From Sarocladium kiliense (lineage: Eukaryota; Ascomycota; Sordariomycetes; Hypocreales; Sarocladiaceae), in NCBI GenBank assembly GCA_030734395.1, contig JAUZTG010000048.1, forward strand, positions 2,542,001-2,606,000: a stretch of DNA of 64,000 nucleotides. The letters run 5' to 3'. Position 1 is the stretch's first letter, and each line of letters begins with the position of its first letter. A program made the translations under genes and the position numbers. Below the pieces are notes generated by a model. That model saw nothing but the letters and a program-made list of their open reading frames with translations. It did not search any database and was not told the DNA's origin. This document shows positions 35,405-46,880 of this stretch, one piece after another.

Positions 35405-38364
35405 AAGCTGTGTCTTAATGTTGAAACCATTCTATTCTATCTGTGATGGAACCCTCACGGGCTGAAATTGGACAGCTGAAAATGCAAAGCCCTCGACAAG
35501 CCCAGGAAGGGTTCGGTGTGCGTGCAGCTGAAGATGGAGCACCATTGTAAGACATACTAGCGACTACTGACTTCTGCAAGTCTCGGCCACCATCTTCACT
35601 GCACTCTCGATGGCTGTCATTGGCCCGATTGTCGCCTTCTTAGGCCAGGCCACAAATCAACCTCCCTCTCGCCACTCATCGTATTACAGCCCCTCAGGAT
35701 TTCAACTGTTAGCTTAGGACTTGTCTTTCTGGCTAATATGTACCCCTCTAAGCTGTCACTGATCCTCGGTTTCCGTGTAGGGTGAAGTACAAGAACCTCA
35801 GCCCGTACAAAGCTAACGGGTGATAATGCTGGGTGTTATAAGTGTTTAGGACCAGACACAATCAGACTAACTTTTTCGTCATCCCTCGGCGCGACTTGCT
35901 CTTGGACAAATCAGTGGAAACGGAACTTCCGGGGCTGATAATCAGGCAGGCCATGTGGCCCCTTTGCTTATGCTGAACGTGTTGCATCCGTAGCTCTCTA
36001 AGTCCTCGGCGTTCATGACCTGTACAAAGATGTCCCACTTCTTAGATTCGCCCCTTGTCGGTTGTGGTGTAGTGGCCATCGACGACGTGATCCGGGTTCT
36101 TCAGGATCCGATGCGTATGGTGGCTGAGGAGGGAGTGGGAGCGAATCTGATCAAGAGGAACCACAAGGATTCCTCTCGCCAACAGCTGAGAACGAGTCAA
36201 AATCTCCCCAATGAGGTTCCTCTCTTGCTGCCGTTGTTTTCTATGAGCTTGTGTACCTTTGACGAGAGTATGGGTTGTTCTTTTGGTCGTATATCTGATG
36301 GATCACAAAGCACTGACCAGCATTGATGGAACTCACTCAACACCGTTCCCCGAATGGGTTGGTGAGGACTCATTCAACAGAAGACTGCTATCGGCAGACA
36401 TGCTTGGTGCAGAAGCTCTGGAATTTCAGTCCATCTCGAGAAGACGCTGTATGCCATCGAGTCTTGTTGTCCATGTACGTCTCTGCCCGATGATTTTCGG
36501 TGTCTGGCGCCGAATAACTCCGCAATCATCACCTCTCTGGGTTATCTTTTCCCACGAAAGACCCCTTGGCAGATCACGTACTCGTCCGACTAGGTGTTGC
36601 CACCGCTGTGCCGCCGTGGCCTCATTTCCCAACCTTAATAGCAGTGTAGGGAATATGGTCGGCAGGTGGGGATGACAATACTGGCCACGATGGACAAAGG
36701 TGCTCATGAGCTACCTTGTTACGCATTCAATTCTAGTACTACATAGTAGTTGATTAATACTAACGCAACCTTACCACCTAGCCAGAGCCATGGCCTTGTG
36801 ACGATCGAGACCCGACAACACGATATGTGGTGATGGCTCTGTCCAGGGTAAGCTATCTACGTGAGGTAGGATTAGTGAGACGGATGCACGCCAACCATCA
36901 CCAGTTGGAGCCCAATGGAGCGAGTTGAAGCAAGTTGGAGCGAGTCAGACCGCCGTGGGACTCGTCAATTCATCACACTCGGCGAAATGACACCATTCGA
37001 CTCAGGAGCAGCGACAGCCAGCAGCGGTAACAGCAGCAGCATGAACCTTATCAACCCCTGTCACTCACCTATGGGTATTGTATCGCATCACATCGCATCG
37101 CACAACGTGGGACCCGCGACCCAGTCGCGCGTGTTTCGTTATTGTGGCTTGAAATGTCGTCAGATCCCCGGCCGGCTTGGCGACGGTGCTAGCCTGGCCC
37201 ATTGCGCCCCTGGGCGGCCCCTGAGTGGCTGCAAGCCTCTCACTTGCATCCATCCCATATGCAAGCCCGCCTTGGCCTGGATCTTGACTTCGAACCTCTG
37301 CCTCCTTCGACATGGGCCGCTGTCTTCTTGCCTGGTCCGCCTGGTCCTCTTGCCCATCTGCGACCCCGATGATCCGTGAGTGTACTGGGCTCCCTCCCCG
37401 ACGACGCGATTGTGACTTTTTATGTAGGCAAGTGGGTTTGGGCCCTGTTTTCTTCGCCCTTCCTCTTAAGTCTATCGGTAACTCTAAAATGACTGGGGAG
37501 ATCGTGGCCTCCGTCATGGACCCTCTGCGATACCGCCGCAGCATCCACTCGACAAGAACCTCCCAAGAAATGCTAAGACTATGATCTTCTCCCTCCGAGG
37601 AGCCGCAGCAGTATTTCGGCCTGTCGCTGCCAATCTGAGTTTTCGCGCAGCCCATTCTTGTGAATAATGGGAAAAGCCTCCGGACATGGCCCTCCACGCA
37701 TCGTCAGCGCTTCCCCATCCACTTTCATGCCTGCAGATGGCGCCATCTCAAGGTCGAGGCCCGGGATTCCTTTCAGCTCCTAGTCGATAATCAAAGCCTC
37801 ATCATGGATCTGGTCTGTTTGATTCGAAAAAAAAACCACATGAGCCATCTCAGACATTTGCAGAAGCAAGGTCAAGGTTGGTAAGTAGCAAGATTGAGGC
37901 GCAATCACGACAGGTGATCATCGGCGTCTAGGCCAGTCTAACGCTGCCGCGCACACTCCCAGCATGGTCTGGTCTCTTGCAAATCCCTAGGCCTGGGACA
38001 ACCCTTCCGCTGGGATCAGACAAGGGGGTGTGAAGGGTTGCAGCAGGCCTCGCCCATCATGTTCAAATCACAGTACCGACAGTCCAGGCTACTGACACGG
38101 CATCTCCGCGCGCAGTACCGCACCACACCCATGGCAGAAATGCCAAGCAATCGAAAGATGGGGGTCGTGATGGCGTGCTTGCTTAAGTCGGGCATCTTAG
38201 GAGACAAGCCTTATATAGTGGCGACATGATAAATACGGTACATGCCCACCCATCTCGAAACTGCCGATAGTCATCATCTCCCTTGAACATCTACCTTATC
38301 CCTGATTGTCTTGTTTCTTTGAAGAGACATCACTGCAAGGACAACACTGAGAGAATCAGCCAAC
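35405..38364. other. Intergenic region, 3 kb
   Basis: No convincing gene on either strand. It contains short imperfect repeats (GGAGCGAGTT-type near 36915, CAG-rich near 37010, ATCGCATC near 37080). The last 150 bases hold the promoter of the anion:cation symporter, with TATATAG at 38212-38218. Confidence 0.5.
38212..38218 (+). promoter_or_regulatory. TATA box of the ACS-family transporter gene
   Basis: TATATAG lies 147 bases upstream of the ATG at 38365, and a CT-rich stretch (38275-38320) follows it. This is the usual spacing in this window. Confidence 0.55.
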
Positions 38365-40269
38365 ATGGCGATCTTCGAGAAGCCTCACCAGGCCGACAAG
38401 ACCGACCCCGACACTCACGCCCCTCCGCTTGAGGATGAACAAGGTCTTGTCAACACCGTGGATTGGTCTCCCGAGGAGGAGAAAAAGGCGAAGCGCAAGT
38501 GAGTTCATTAATCTCGCCGTGGACCTGATTGACCAGTGGCACTAACACGTATATAGGCTCGACCTGATCATTATGCCCATTCTCCTGCTCGGGTTCTTCT
38601 GTCTGCGTATGTGTTCCGATTCCAGGTGATATCTCATCTTTTGCAGCAATCTAACTCTTTATTTACAGAGCTCGATCGTGGCAACATGGCCAATGCCATC
38701 ACCGACGATTTCATGGAGGACGTCGGCATCGACCAGGATCAGTTCAACGTCGGCCAACAGATGCTGTCTCTCGGCATCGTGTTGACCGAAATTCCCGCCA
38801 ACATGATTCTTTATCGTACAGGCCCTGCCTTTTGGCTTACTCTTCAACTCTTCCTGTTCGGAACCGTCAGCACTTTCCAAGCCTTCCAGCGTGGATACGC
38901 TCCTTTCATCGTCACTCGTTTCCTACTGGGCATCACCGAGAGTGGATTCATTCCAGGGTGGGTATCCTCCTTTTTAAAACATTTAAACACACGGGAAATC
39001 ATAGCTAACCAATCGGTACAGTGGACTTTGGACCCTGAGCACTTGGTGAGTGCTTCACGTGTTGGTACACCAAGGTGTATCGAACTAACATGATCGCAGG
39101 TACACCCGCACAGAGACAGCCAAGAGAGTCATGGTGTTCTACTTCGGTAACCAGATTGGTCAGGCTTCTGCTAAGCTCCTGGCATATGGTATCCTTCACA
39201 TGCGTGGTGTTGGTGGACAGCCTGGATGGTTCTGGCTGTTCGCCCTTATGGGTGCCTTTACCGTCCTCGGCGGCATCATCTACGGCCTGTTCCTTCCAGA
39301 CTCTTTCAACCGCCCTCATTCCTGCTTCCTGCCCAAGAGGCAAATCTTCACCGACCGTGAAGTCCACATCCTCAGGACAAGGGTTCTCATTGATGACCCG
39401 ATGAAGGGAAAGAAGAAGAAGAAGATCGGCAAGGCCGGTTTCAAAAAGGCTGTAAGTGGAAGAAGTTCTGAGCTAAGAAAGTACAAAGCTGACTTGTCTC
39501 ACAACAGTTCCTGAGCTGGCGTGTCTGGGTTCACTTCTTCATCTCGCTCTCCAACAACGGCCCTCAGCGTGCCTTCGATACCTACGCCCCTACCATCGTC
39601 GGCAACTTCGGATACGACAGGCTGCAGAGCAACGCCATGGCTTCCGTCGGTCTGTTCCTCCAGGTTCCCACCTCATTCGCCTTCAGCTATGTCTCAGACC
39701 ACTTCAACAAGAGGGGTGAGACTGTCCTGGTTGGTTTCTTCTGCCATTTGGTTGGTTACATTCTCAACCGCGCCTTCACGGATCTAAGCGACAGCTTGAA
39801 GGGGGTGAAATACTTTGGTGTGGTTTGGACTCAGATGTTCGGAACTTTCTCTCACCCTCTCAACATCGCTTGGTTGTCGCTTGCCTGCGATGACTCTGAG
39901 CAGAGAGCTCTCGCTATGGCTGGGTAAGTCCAACAACATCAGACATCTGCACAGCGAAGAATAGTCTTTCTAACCTCAACTTATAGTGTCATCATGGGAG
40001 CCAACATTGCTGGTATCTACGGTGCTCAGATCTTCCGAAAGGACGACTCTCCTCTCTACCGCCGCGGCTTCAGCGTCGCTATCGCTGTTCTGTGCTTTGG
40101 TTTGGTGCTTGTCGCCTTCCGCTGGATTGACGATCTCCGTCGCCGCCGCAAGAACAAGAACCAGCTTCAGGGTGCGCCTAGCGACCAGGAGTCTAGCGGT
40201 GAGGGTTCGCTGGACAGGGTGACTTACAACACAGATGAGAAGCGCGCTGTTCCCGAGAGTGTGAAGTAA
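38365..40269 (+). CDS. MFS transporter, anion:cation symporter family (allantoate/nicotinate permease-like)
   Basis: Seven exons (38365-38498, 38557-38606, 38669-38957, 39022-39045, 39100-39451, 39508-39923, 39987-40269) join in phase to 515 residues. Exon 4 is only 24 bases. The order of features fits the ACS family that includes yeast Dal5 and Tna1: acidic N-terminus, KRKLDLIIMPILLLGFFCLQLDRGN at helix 1, IPANMILYRTGP, RFLLGITESGFIPGG, then WYTRTETAKR after helix 4, a lysine-rich central loop (KGKKKKKIGK), and helices 7-12. It should be a plasma-membrane proton-coupled importer of an organic anion such as a carboxylate, vitamin or allantoate; the exact substrate is not readable. The cytosolic tail is charged. 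Confidence 0.9.
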
Positions 40270-40557
40270 GCCTTGTGGATAGACATATGATTAGTCTTTA
40301 GGGTTCTGGAAAGAATGGTTAATGGACAATACTTTTCCTAATGATGCACACAACCTATCATTTTGGGACCAAATAGGCGATCTAAAAGGCTGAATAATCA
40401 ATATGAGTCTGTAATACTAGCAAGCCAGACGAGGGTTGGTGTGCCGCGATACAACGTCCCGGCTGATTGCTGCAGCCTGGAGATCGATGTCATCGTAATC
40501 CCCTTCTTAATGATGCTAAGCATTATCAGCTCTCACATGCTCCAACCCAGGACGCTG

Positions 40558-40592
40558 AGCCGGTGCTTTCAGATGAACGCTGAGCACCGGCT
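40558..40592. repeat. Inverted repeat, 10-bp arms
   Basis: AGCCGGTGCT at 40558-40567 is matched by its exact reverse complement AGCACCGGCT at 40583-40592, with a 15-base loop. It lies about 290 bases after the symporter stop codon and could be a hairpin in the 3' UTR, or the edge of the coding-like fragment that follows. Confidence 0.8.
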
Positions 40593-41265
40593 TATAAACT
40601 AGCTGTTGATCCAATCTGCGATGAACCGCATCCGTGCCGCGTTGCAGGACCTTGTTCGTCTTCGTGGCCCGTTGACGCGCGCCGCGCCCCAGCGTACTCG
40701 ACACGACTCGGGGAGGTTGTGAACAGTGTGCAACAGTACGGCATGCAGCGTTACAACATCTGCGTTGATCGCAACAACATTCGTGCCCTGGTGGCCGAGT
40801 TCGTTACCAACACTGCGCAGTCGGTGGCGACAGCCCATGGCCAGGGCTCCGGAAGCGCAAACCACTTCAACTCATGGGCCACGGCGTTCCATAACGTCGT
40901 CGGTGCCACGCACTCCCTAACTGTCATTCCCTAGCTAGGAGCTCAGATGGAGACGACAAGTGGACGCGTGGAAGAGATAGCAGCTAGCATTGCACGCGGG
41001 GTGCATCCTGGGATAGACGATTGTTATGGCGATGTTATAGAGTCTCGATACCTCTGCTTCCTGAATGCTTCCTGATCATAGGATATATCAGTCTTCCTCA
41101 AAGAAAAATTCTAGCTTCTCGGGTTTGCGTAGCACTATCATGATGATGTGCGGGTATGATACTTATCTCTACAGCACTGTTATATTTCTGTACGCCTACC
41201 GAGAGAGTGACTCTACTTTGCTAATCTAGTCTACTATTCTGATCTGCCATTTTTGTGTGCTATTC

Positions 41266-41330
41266 TAGTTTACTATTCTAGTCTGCTATCCTAGTCTGCT
41301 ATTCTAGTCTGCTATTCTAGTCTGCTATTC
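41266..41330. repeat. 13-bp tandem repeat, five copies
   Basis: Five head-to-tail copies of TAGTCTGCTATTC (41266-41278, 41279-41291, 41292-41304, 41305-41317, 41318-41330). The last three are identical and the first two differ by a few bases. Diverged copies extend the pattern on both sides (about 41220-41345). It is a minisatellite in AT-rich intergenic DNA. Confidence 0.9.
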
Positions 41331-42196
41331 TACTATCTATTCTTCGACTAATGGCTATTCCATTATACTACTGTGATGTACCTCCCATACTGTCTCACTC
41401 CCCTTGTTCGTTATGTTTGGGTGGCGGCGCCTGTGGCATATGGCTTTGGCCAGCGCGGGGCCACCCGACGCCACGTCCAACTCGGCGGCCCTTCCTAGGC
41501 CTGGCCAAACAACATTTATGTTTGGCTGATCGGGTGCCTCATTTCTAGGGCGGTCATTGGTCGAAAAGAGGAGCCCGAGATCCTGGGACTTCCATGTTCT
41601 TGCATACCCGGAGCCTGTCTTCGTGACTTCAGAATGCTGTCAACACACCAATGATCAGCACTGGACGAATCATGTAGGGGGATTGCCATGTACGGGATCT
41701 TGTCATGTCGGCAGCATTTATGTTTCTACGATGCAGTCACACCAAACCCGGGCGTTCTAGAAGGTGTGAGTCGCACCCTCTGTCTTGTTGCCAAGCATGG
41801 ATGCCCTGTGCTGCGCCGCCATCGCCGTGGGGATCTCTGCCCTGGGGCCAATCAAGGAAGGCATTCAGGCCTATTTTGATGGATCTGAAAACCACGGTCG
41901 AGTCGAGGCTGGATCTCGCCCGCGAACCCTGAACAGGGAATTAAACGAGGTTGTCGGGCCTGGAGTCCTAGACTCCCCCATCAGTCATCAAAGCGCGCCC
42001 GCGCCCGAAGCAGCGAAAGCGTGCCAGAGTTTTCACGATGGAATTAAATGAGGCGGAGGCCGTCAGTTGTGCGGCACTACATCTTTCGTGCTCATATCTA
42101 CGTCAAATCCAACTTCCGTGAGCAAACATAGATACGGTCGCGACTCAGCGACGCTCTCGCACAACAAATTTACCGCCTCACCGACAGTCAACCGTC

Positions 42197-43108
42197 ATGC
42201 GCATCCAGCTTTGGCCTCTGTTTCTCAGCGCGTTCGCCGCTGCTGATCTGCAGGATGCTCTCGACAGTGCACTTACAGGCGACGACTTCGAATTCGAGGC
42301 TACCTACCCATCAGGCCTGAAACTGTCAACAAGTGACGATGATGCCAAGCGTGGCGTACTCCCCTATGAGGAGGTGACGGACCTGGTTCCCGAGATCAAA
42401 GTCAAAGGCCTGGATGAGGAGGCGCGCAAGAAGCGATACGTTGCGTTTGTCATCATGTCGCGTATCCCAACCATCGATTTGCTGGACGACGTCGTCTGGG
42501 GCTGCCCATGGACAGGCGTGAACTTGACGATCAAGTCAGATGGCGGACTAGACTGGGGCGATGAGTACACTGGCGGAAGGACACAGGACGTCGACTTCGC
42601 AGAGGTTCGCAACGGCACTTTGCATCTCTGGGAGCACACCGAAGAGGTTGACGAAGTGCTCAACGAGAAGATGTCTGACGGCTTCGGAATGCCCAACTGG
42701 TTCCATATCCTTCGCATCTGGCAGAACCGCACAGACGTCCCTCCGTTCAAGCTGGCCAACATCGACTTCAAGTTCCAGAACACAAAGGGCCTGAAGCGCT
42801 GTGATGTCTCGGTCACAGGTGCACCGATCCCGGGAGTCGAGGTCGGAGATGATGAAAGCTGCGACAAGACGCCTACGCCGGAGAAGACGGAGAGCAAGGA
42901 CGACAAGGACGATGCGGTGGAGGAAGACGACAAGAGCGATGAGAGTGGCAATGATGACGGCAAAAACGACAACACTAACGGCAACAACGGAGGCAGTGAC
43001 TCGTCCAACGATGATGGCGACGAGGAGGATGCTGGGTCAATGCTCAGCGTAGACTGGCCACTGGCCACCCTTGCTCTATGCTATGCTGCAGCGATAGCAG
43101 CCTTTTAG
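42197..43108 (+). CDS. Secreted, probably GPI-anchored acidic protein
   Basis: Intronless gene for 303 residues of unknown function. The N-terminus is a signal peptide (MRIQLWPLFLSAFAAA). Residues about 60-215 form a probably folded part with few Cys (WGCPW, KRCDV, ESCDK) and three N-glycosylation sequons (NLT, NGT, NRT). Then comes a long Asp/Glu/Lys/Asn/Ser-rich low-complexity stretch, and finally a hydrophobic C-terminal segment (SVDWPLATLALCYAAAIAAF) preceded by small residues, as in GPI-anchored fungal wall or membrane proteins. A single C-terminal transmembrane anchor is the alternative. The part ILRIWQNRTDVPPFKLANIDF appears ordered but I do not recognise the fold. Confidence 0.8.
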   Translation: MRIQLWPLFLSAFAAADLQDALDSALTGDDFEFEATYPSGLKLSTSDDDAKRGVLPYEEVTDLVPEIKVKGLDEEARKKRYVAFVIMSRIPTIDLLDDVVWGCPWTGVNLTIKSDGGLDWGDEYTGGRTQDVDFAEVRNGTLHLWEHTEEVDEVLNEKMSDGFGMPNWFHILRIWQNRTDVPPFKLANIDFKFQNTKGLKRCDVSVTGAPIPGVEVGDDESCDKTPTPEKTESKDDKDDAVEEDDKSDESGNDDGKNDNTNGNNGGSDSSNDDGDEEDAGSMLSVDWPLATLALCYAAAIAAF

Positions 43109-43421
43109 CCTCTTTGCCCCGTGGCTCCGAACCTCTACATCAAAGACTATCTCTGTTTCAAGCGGCAACATCTTCACCTCGGCGTTCATCATGGCAGTTG
43201 GTATCCCAAGGCCCTCACGTGTCCAGCATAATAGTTACGACGGTCCCAATACTCAGTCGAGGTCGACACGGATTTGAGTGCATTCTCATCAATATTAATG
43301 ATACTTCTTTGAGATACGTATACAGATGCTATAAGCAGTAGTTGTACCTTGCCCAGCTGCTTTAAACCTGCCGTAACATCGATATAGCTTCGCCGTAGGA
43401 TATTGCCACTCTTGGTCTTTC
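43109..43421. other. Convergent intergenic region
   Basis: 313 bases between two convergent stop codons, presumably the 3' UTRs of both genes. I see no gene in it. Confidence 0.5.
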
Positions 43422-45226
43422 TCAAACATCCGTGTCAGCGACATGTGTGTGCTCAACCGCCAAGTTCTTCTCATCGTCTCCTAACCTTCCTCCCATTAGA
43501 CCAAGATCTGGAACATTGAACGCTACAGCCCAGGGTTAGTATGTTCCATCGCATCAATTTGACGTAGAGAAGCTTACTAGCAAATTTCCTTCCAGAGACA
43601 TGATTCTTGAACAAGTAGTCAATCTCTTCCAGTGAGCGGCCTGAGGTTTCGGGGAGCAGAAGGAAGACCCAGAGCACTCCGAAAACCATGAGACCTCCGT
43701 AGATGAAGCCGATTTTCGAGCCGAGATTGGCTCCACTGGCGTTGTACAGGTACGGAAACGTGAAGCTGACAAGCCAGTTGCAGAGCCAATTTGTTCCTGT
43801 GGACATGGCCATCATCTTGCCTCGATTCGGGCCGGTAGAAATCTCGGACGTGATGACCCAAGTTGTTGGACCCCAAGCGCAGTTGAAGACAAACATGAAG
43901 ATGAATACCATGGCAACGATGGTCCTCTGTAGGACGAGCGATTTGGATGGATCGAGAGCACATCCTGCCATGACCAGCAGAACAGCAGCAATCATGCTAC
44001 CGGAGAAGAGCATCATTGCGCGGCGTCCCAATTTCTCGATACCGATCTGGCTGAGGAAGATGCCTGGTAATGTAACCAGATACAAACCAATGTTGATGAC
44101 ATAAGGATTGACGATTCCGACGTCAGCGAAGAAGACGACACCGTAGCTGACAATGAAGTTGATACCCGATGCCTGGGACCAAGCTGATGAAGCATCCTTA
44201 GAAAAGAGTACAATAGTGGCAGTATGGTTGACTTAGTACATACCTTGCAAGGCACAAGCCAGATACGTCTTCCTGCCATCCCGAGTCCAGACAAGAACAT
44301 CCTTCCACAAAGATTGCTGCGACTGGACTGATTCAATGCTCGACTGGATGAGGGACAGCTCATGCTCAACCAAGTCTGGCTGGTCACCATGCGGGTGAGA
44401 GCTCGTCGAGATTCCTCCTTCTTGCCGCGCATGGCCAACCATCGTGGAGACTCTGGTACCAAGAAAATGAGGGATGGCACGATGATGATGGGCATGACTA
44501 GCTGAATAGCCATAGGGATCCGGAAAGAGCCCGTGTCTGATCGGGTGTGTGTGCCTGCATCGACGCCGACGCCGACAATCAGACCGATGGCGATGAAGAA
44601 CTGGTACATGGTGACCAGAGCTCCACGGAAGCGAGCTGGAGCACAGTCTGCGACGTATAAAGGGACAAGGCATGAGATGAGACCGACGGCATATCCTTAA
44701 TTGAACTTTTGTCAGCAATAGCCAGAGGGAGTGTGAGGAAGCTGGACGGTTCAGAGAGGAACTAACCAACGACAAGTCTTCCAGTGATCAACAGCCCAAG
44801 GACATTGTCTGCCATCTGGAAGATTGTTCCCACGACGATGGCAGCCATGGAAATGAGCAGTCCAGCGCGGCGTCCAAAAGTATCGCCAACAATGAATGAG
44901 GTTATGGCACCAAGGAACTCGCCAATGTTGATGACGCTGGTCACGATGGACTGCCTGGCAGGCGTCATGATATATGCGTCCGTTGTGGGATCATAGTAAC
45001 CGTAGATCTTGAGGAATGCCGGCATATTGAGGATGCCTAGTAAGATCCAATGTCAGCAATGCATTCATAGAAAAGCGTGGTCGTGTAGGATCCGTCTGGA
45101 TCAGCAGCCAGCCAACTGACCAGAAAAGTAGGAGCTGTCATATCCGAATTGGAAAGCACATAGGGTCACCAAGACACATATGCCAATGGCACGCCATTGA
45201 CCGGCAGCAGAGGCGCGAACATCCAT
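43422..45226 (-). CDS. MFS sugar transporter with an apparent frameshift
   Basis: This is a sugar-porter family protein (PF00083) of at least six exons. It starts MDVRASAAGQWRAIG with first-helix residues LCAFQFGYDSSYFSG. Later come the motif-A loop DTFGRRAGLLIS, VPLYVADCAPARFRGALV, PESPRWLAMRGKKEESRRAL, ALQAWSQASGINFIVSYG, a second GRR loop, ITSEIS and PETSGRSLEEIDYLF. All are sugar-porter hallmarks of a plasma-membrane hexose or oligosaccharide importer. Between 44388 and 44400 the frame must change: RRALTR is in one frame and the continuing HGDQPDLVEHELSLIQ in another, with no gap and no room for an intron. A single missing base in the central loop explains it. It is either a pseudogene or a sequence error. 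The last exon (ending HVADTDV) was chosen from a clear branch point and acceptor. The gene diverges from the GDSL esterase. Confidence 0.8.
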
Positions 45227-45904
45227 GGTCAACTATACGCAAACAGCCAGACGAAGGGGATGTGAAGAGTGGTTGACAATGAGGGCAAAGGGTATCCGTA
45301 TCCCAGAAAGACTGCCCCAGAGCTAAGTATGATCCGGTCCTGGGGAAAGAAAAGCTGGGCATCTCGAGAACCCAAGACCATGATCACAGACTATTTAAAT
45401 ACATGTCGCGGCAGTTCGCTTCCGAGCGGGTGGTTCGTCGTTCCCCAGGTCTGGAATTGAGCCGACGCCACGTGGAGTCAATTCGCCGACGAGGAGGCCC
45501 CCGAACGATGAATCCGGTAGAGCGCGACCCGGTGACATGGAGAAGTCTGCGGAGAGCGATGCGGAGAGACGCAGCCTTACCTTATTCACCATGGCATCCT
45601 GATCCAGATTCTTCTGCTCTTGAAAGAATAATCCAGTCATGCGGGGTAAATCGCCGGTGTGTCGGCTCTTTTGTTCTAGGAATTGACTCGAGATAACGAC
45701 CCCCTGATTGTGTCCGAAGAGCCGGACCAGTTTCCGAGCTATTGGAACAATGGATCGATCCAGCAGAGATATATAACTAAGGTGGCTGTCTCACACAGGT
45801 ATATTGCAGCTGTGTGTCTGCCATTTGTCCGAGATTACCTGGTATACGAGTTGATACCTCACCCCCGTCCCTAAGCACTTGTGTATGCTTCTCTCCTAAT
45901 CACA
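45227..45904. promoter_or_regulatory. Bidirectional promoter, sugar transporter / GDSL esterase
   Basis: 678 bases lie between two divergent start codons. TATTTAAATA at 45392-45401 is about 170 bases before the transporter ATG; ATATATAA at 45769-45776 is about 130 bases before the esterase ATG. Three matches to the CreA consensus SYGGRG occur: CTGGGG on the minus strand at 45315-45320, CTGGGG at 45340-45345 and GCGGGG at 45641-45646. This suggests joint control with carbon repression; such short motifs also occur by chance. Confidence 0.5.
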
Positions 45905-46880
45905 ATGTCAATGCCTGCAACTGCTGAACCCGGCCTGAGTCCCGTCTCAGACCCAGCCCCAGCTCTCTATCCCCAGTTCATTCTCCTCGGCGACAGCATC
46001 ACCCAGAACTGCACGGTGTCGCTGCAAGCATATCTCGCAACGCAGTATACCAGGCGATTCGATGTCATTAACCGCGGATTCTCTGGGTACACAGCACCTC
46101 TGGGACTCTGCGCCATCCAGAAGTTCTTGCCTAAGCCATCCATGACCCCAACAGCGGCCATGCCTCAGATCAAACTCCTCACAGTGTGGTACGGCGCCAA
46201 TGATGCTTGTGCTCCGGGTGGTGTAGGGAATCAGCACGTCCCGCTGGACGAATATGTTGCGTCCCTTGAGGCTATCACCAGATACCCAGTCCTCGAAGCT
46301 CACAAGACAGCGATCTTGATCTTGACCCCTCCGCCCGTTGATGAGCATCAGTTCGATGCCGTGAACCCTCGTACGGCAGCTCGGACGGCCGAGTATGCTG
46401 CCGCCTGCCGCGAACTAGCACATAGACTTGGCTGCCCGCTCGTTGATGTTTGGAAACTATTCATGGCGGAAGCGGGTTATGATGCGGACAATGTGTCCCA
46501 GCAGAGTTCGCTTTTAGGCAGCAAAGCCGCACCGCCAAGTAGTGTTCTCAAGGAGCTACTGTGGGATGGACTGCATCTCTCGACCAAGGGTTATCGACTC
46601 GTATTCGAAGAGCTGATGAGGGTCATCCGCACGCTTCTGCCAGCTCTCGCCCCGGAAAATCTGCCTCTGACAATCTGTGAGTAGCTTCATCTCAGTCAGT
46701 ATCCCCCTAATCCCTGCAGATTACTGACTCGAGTCTGTAGTCCATAATGGGCCAGACTTCACCTATGAGAGATTCGTCGCGGACCAACAGCTCTGCCAAG
46801 ATGGTTATCCCACGCAGGACCAGGACCGGGAAAGAGTAGAGCGATCCAAGCAACAGCTGGAGTTATTGTTAGCGAAATGA
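45905..46880 (+). CDS. GDSL-type esterase/lipase (IAH1-like SGNH hydrolase)
   Basis: Two exons (45905-46676, 46741-46880) give 303 residues. The SGNH hydrolase blocks are visible: block I ILLGDSITQ with the nucleophile Ser31, block II Gly in NRGFSGYT, block III WYGANDA with the Asn, and block V DGLHLSTKGY with the catalytic Asp and His. The fold and the NRGFSGYTA segment are closest to isoamyl acetate-hydrolysing esterases such as yeast Iah1. It should hydrolyse small acyl esters. No signal peptide is seen, so an intracellular enzyme is likely. The ATG at 45905 was chosen over GTG at 45881; a second ATG is two codons later. It shares a promoter with a sugar transporter and precedes a regulator, consistent with use of acylated carbohydrates. 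Confidence 0.88.

Larger units (their letters stand above)
40270..42196. other. Intergenic region with repeats and a coding-like fragment
   Basis: No intact gene. It contains a 10-bp inverted repeat (40558-40592), a GC-rich coding-like stretch (40620-40934), an AT-rich part with a 13-bp tandem repeat (41266-41330), and several short frames between 41350 and 42050 without features. The last part is the promoter of the secreted protein gene. Confidence 0.5.

Noticed and set aside
41220..41345. CRISPR-like array
   Set aside because: The repeat is a 13-bp tandem without spacers in a eukaryotic sequence, so it is a minisatellite.
42364..43068. 234-codon antisense frame in the secreted protein gene
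   Set aside because: A Ser-rich mirror of the Asp-rich tail; the plus strand has a signal peptide and sequons.
44388..44400. Treating the frame change in the sugar transporter as an intron
   Set aside because: The only GT-AG pair that would restore the frame is about 12 bases long, far below the minimum size of fungal introns.
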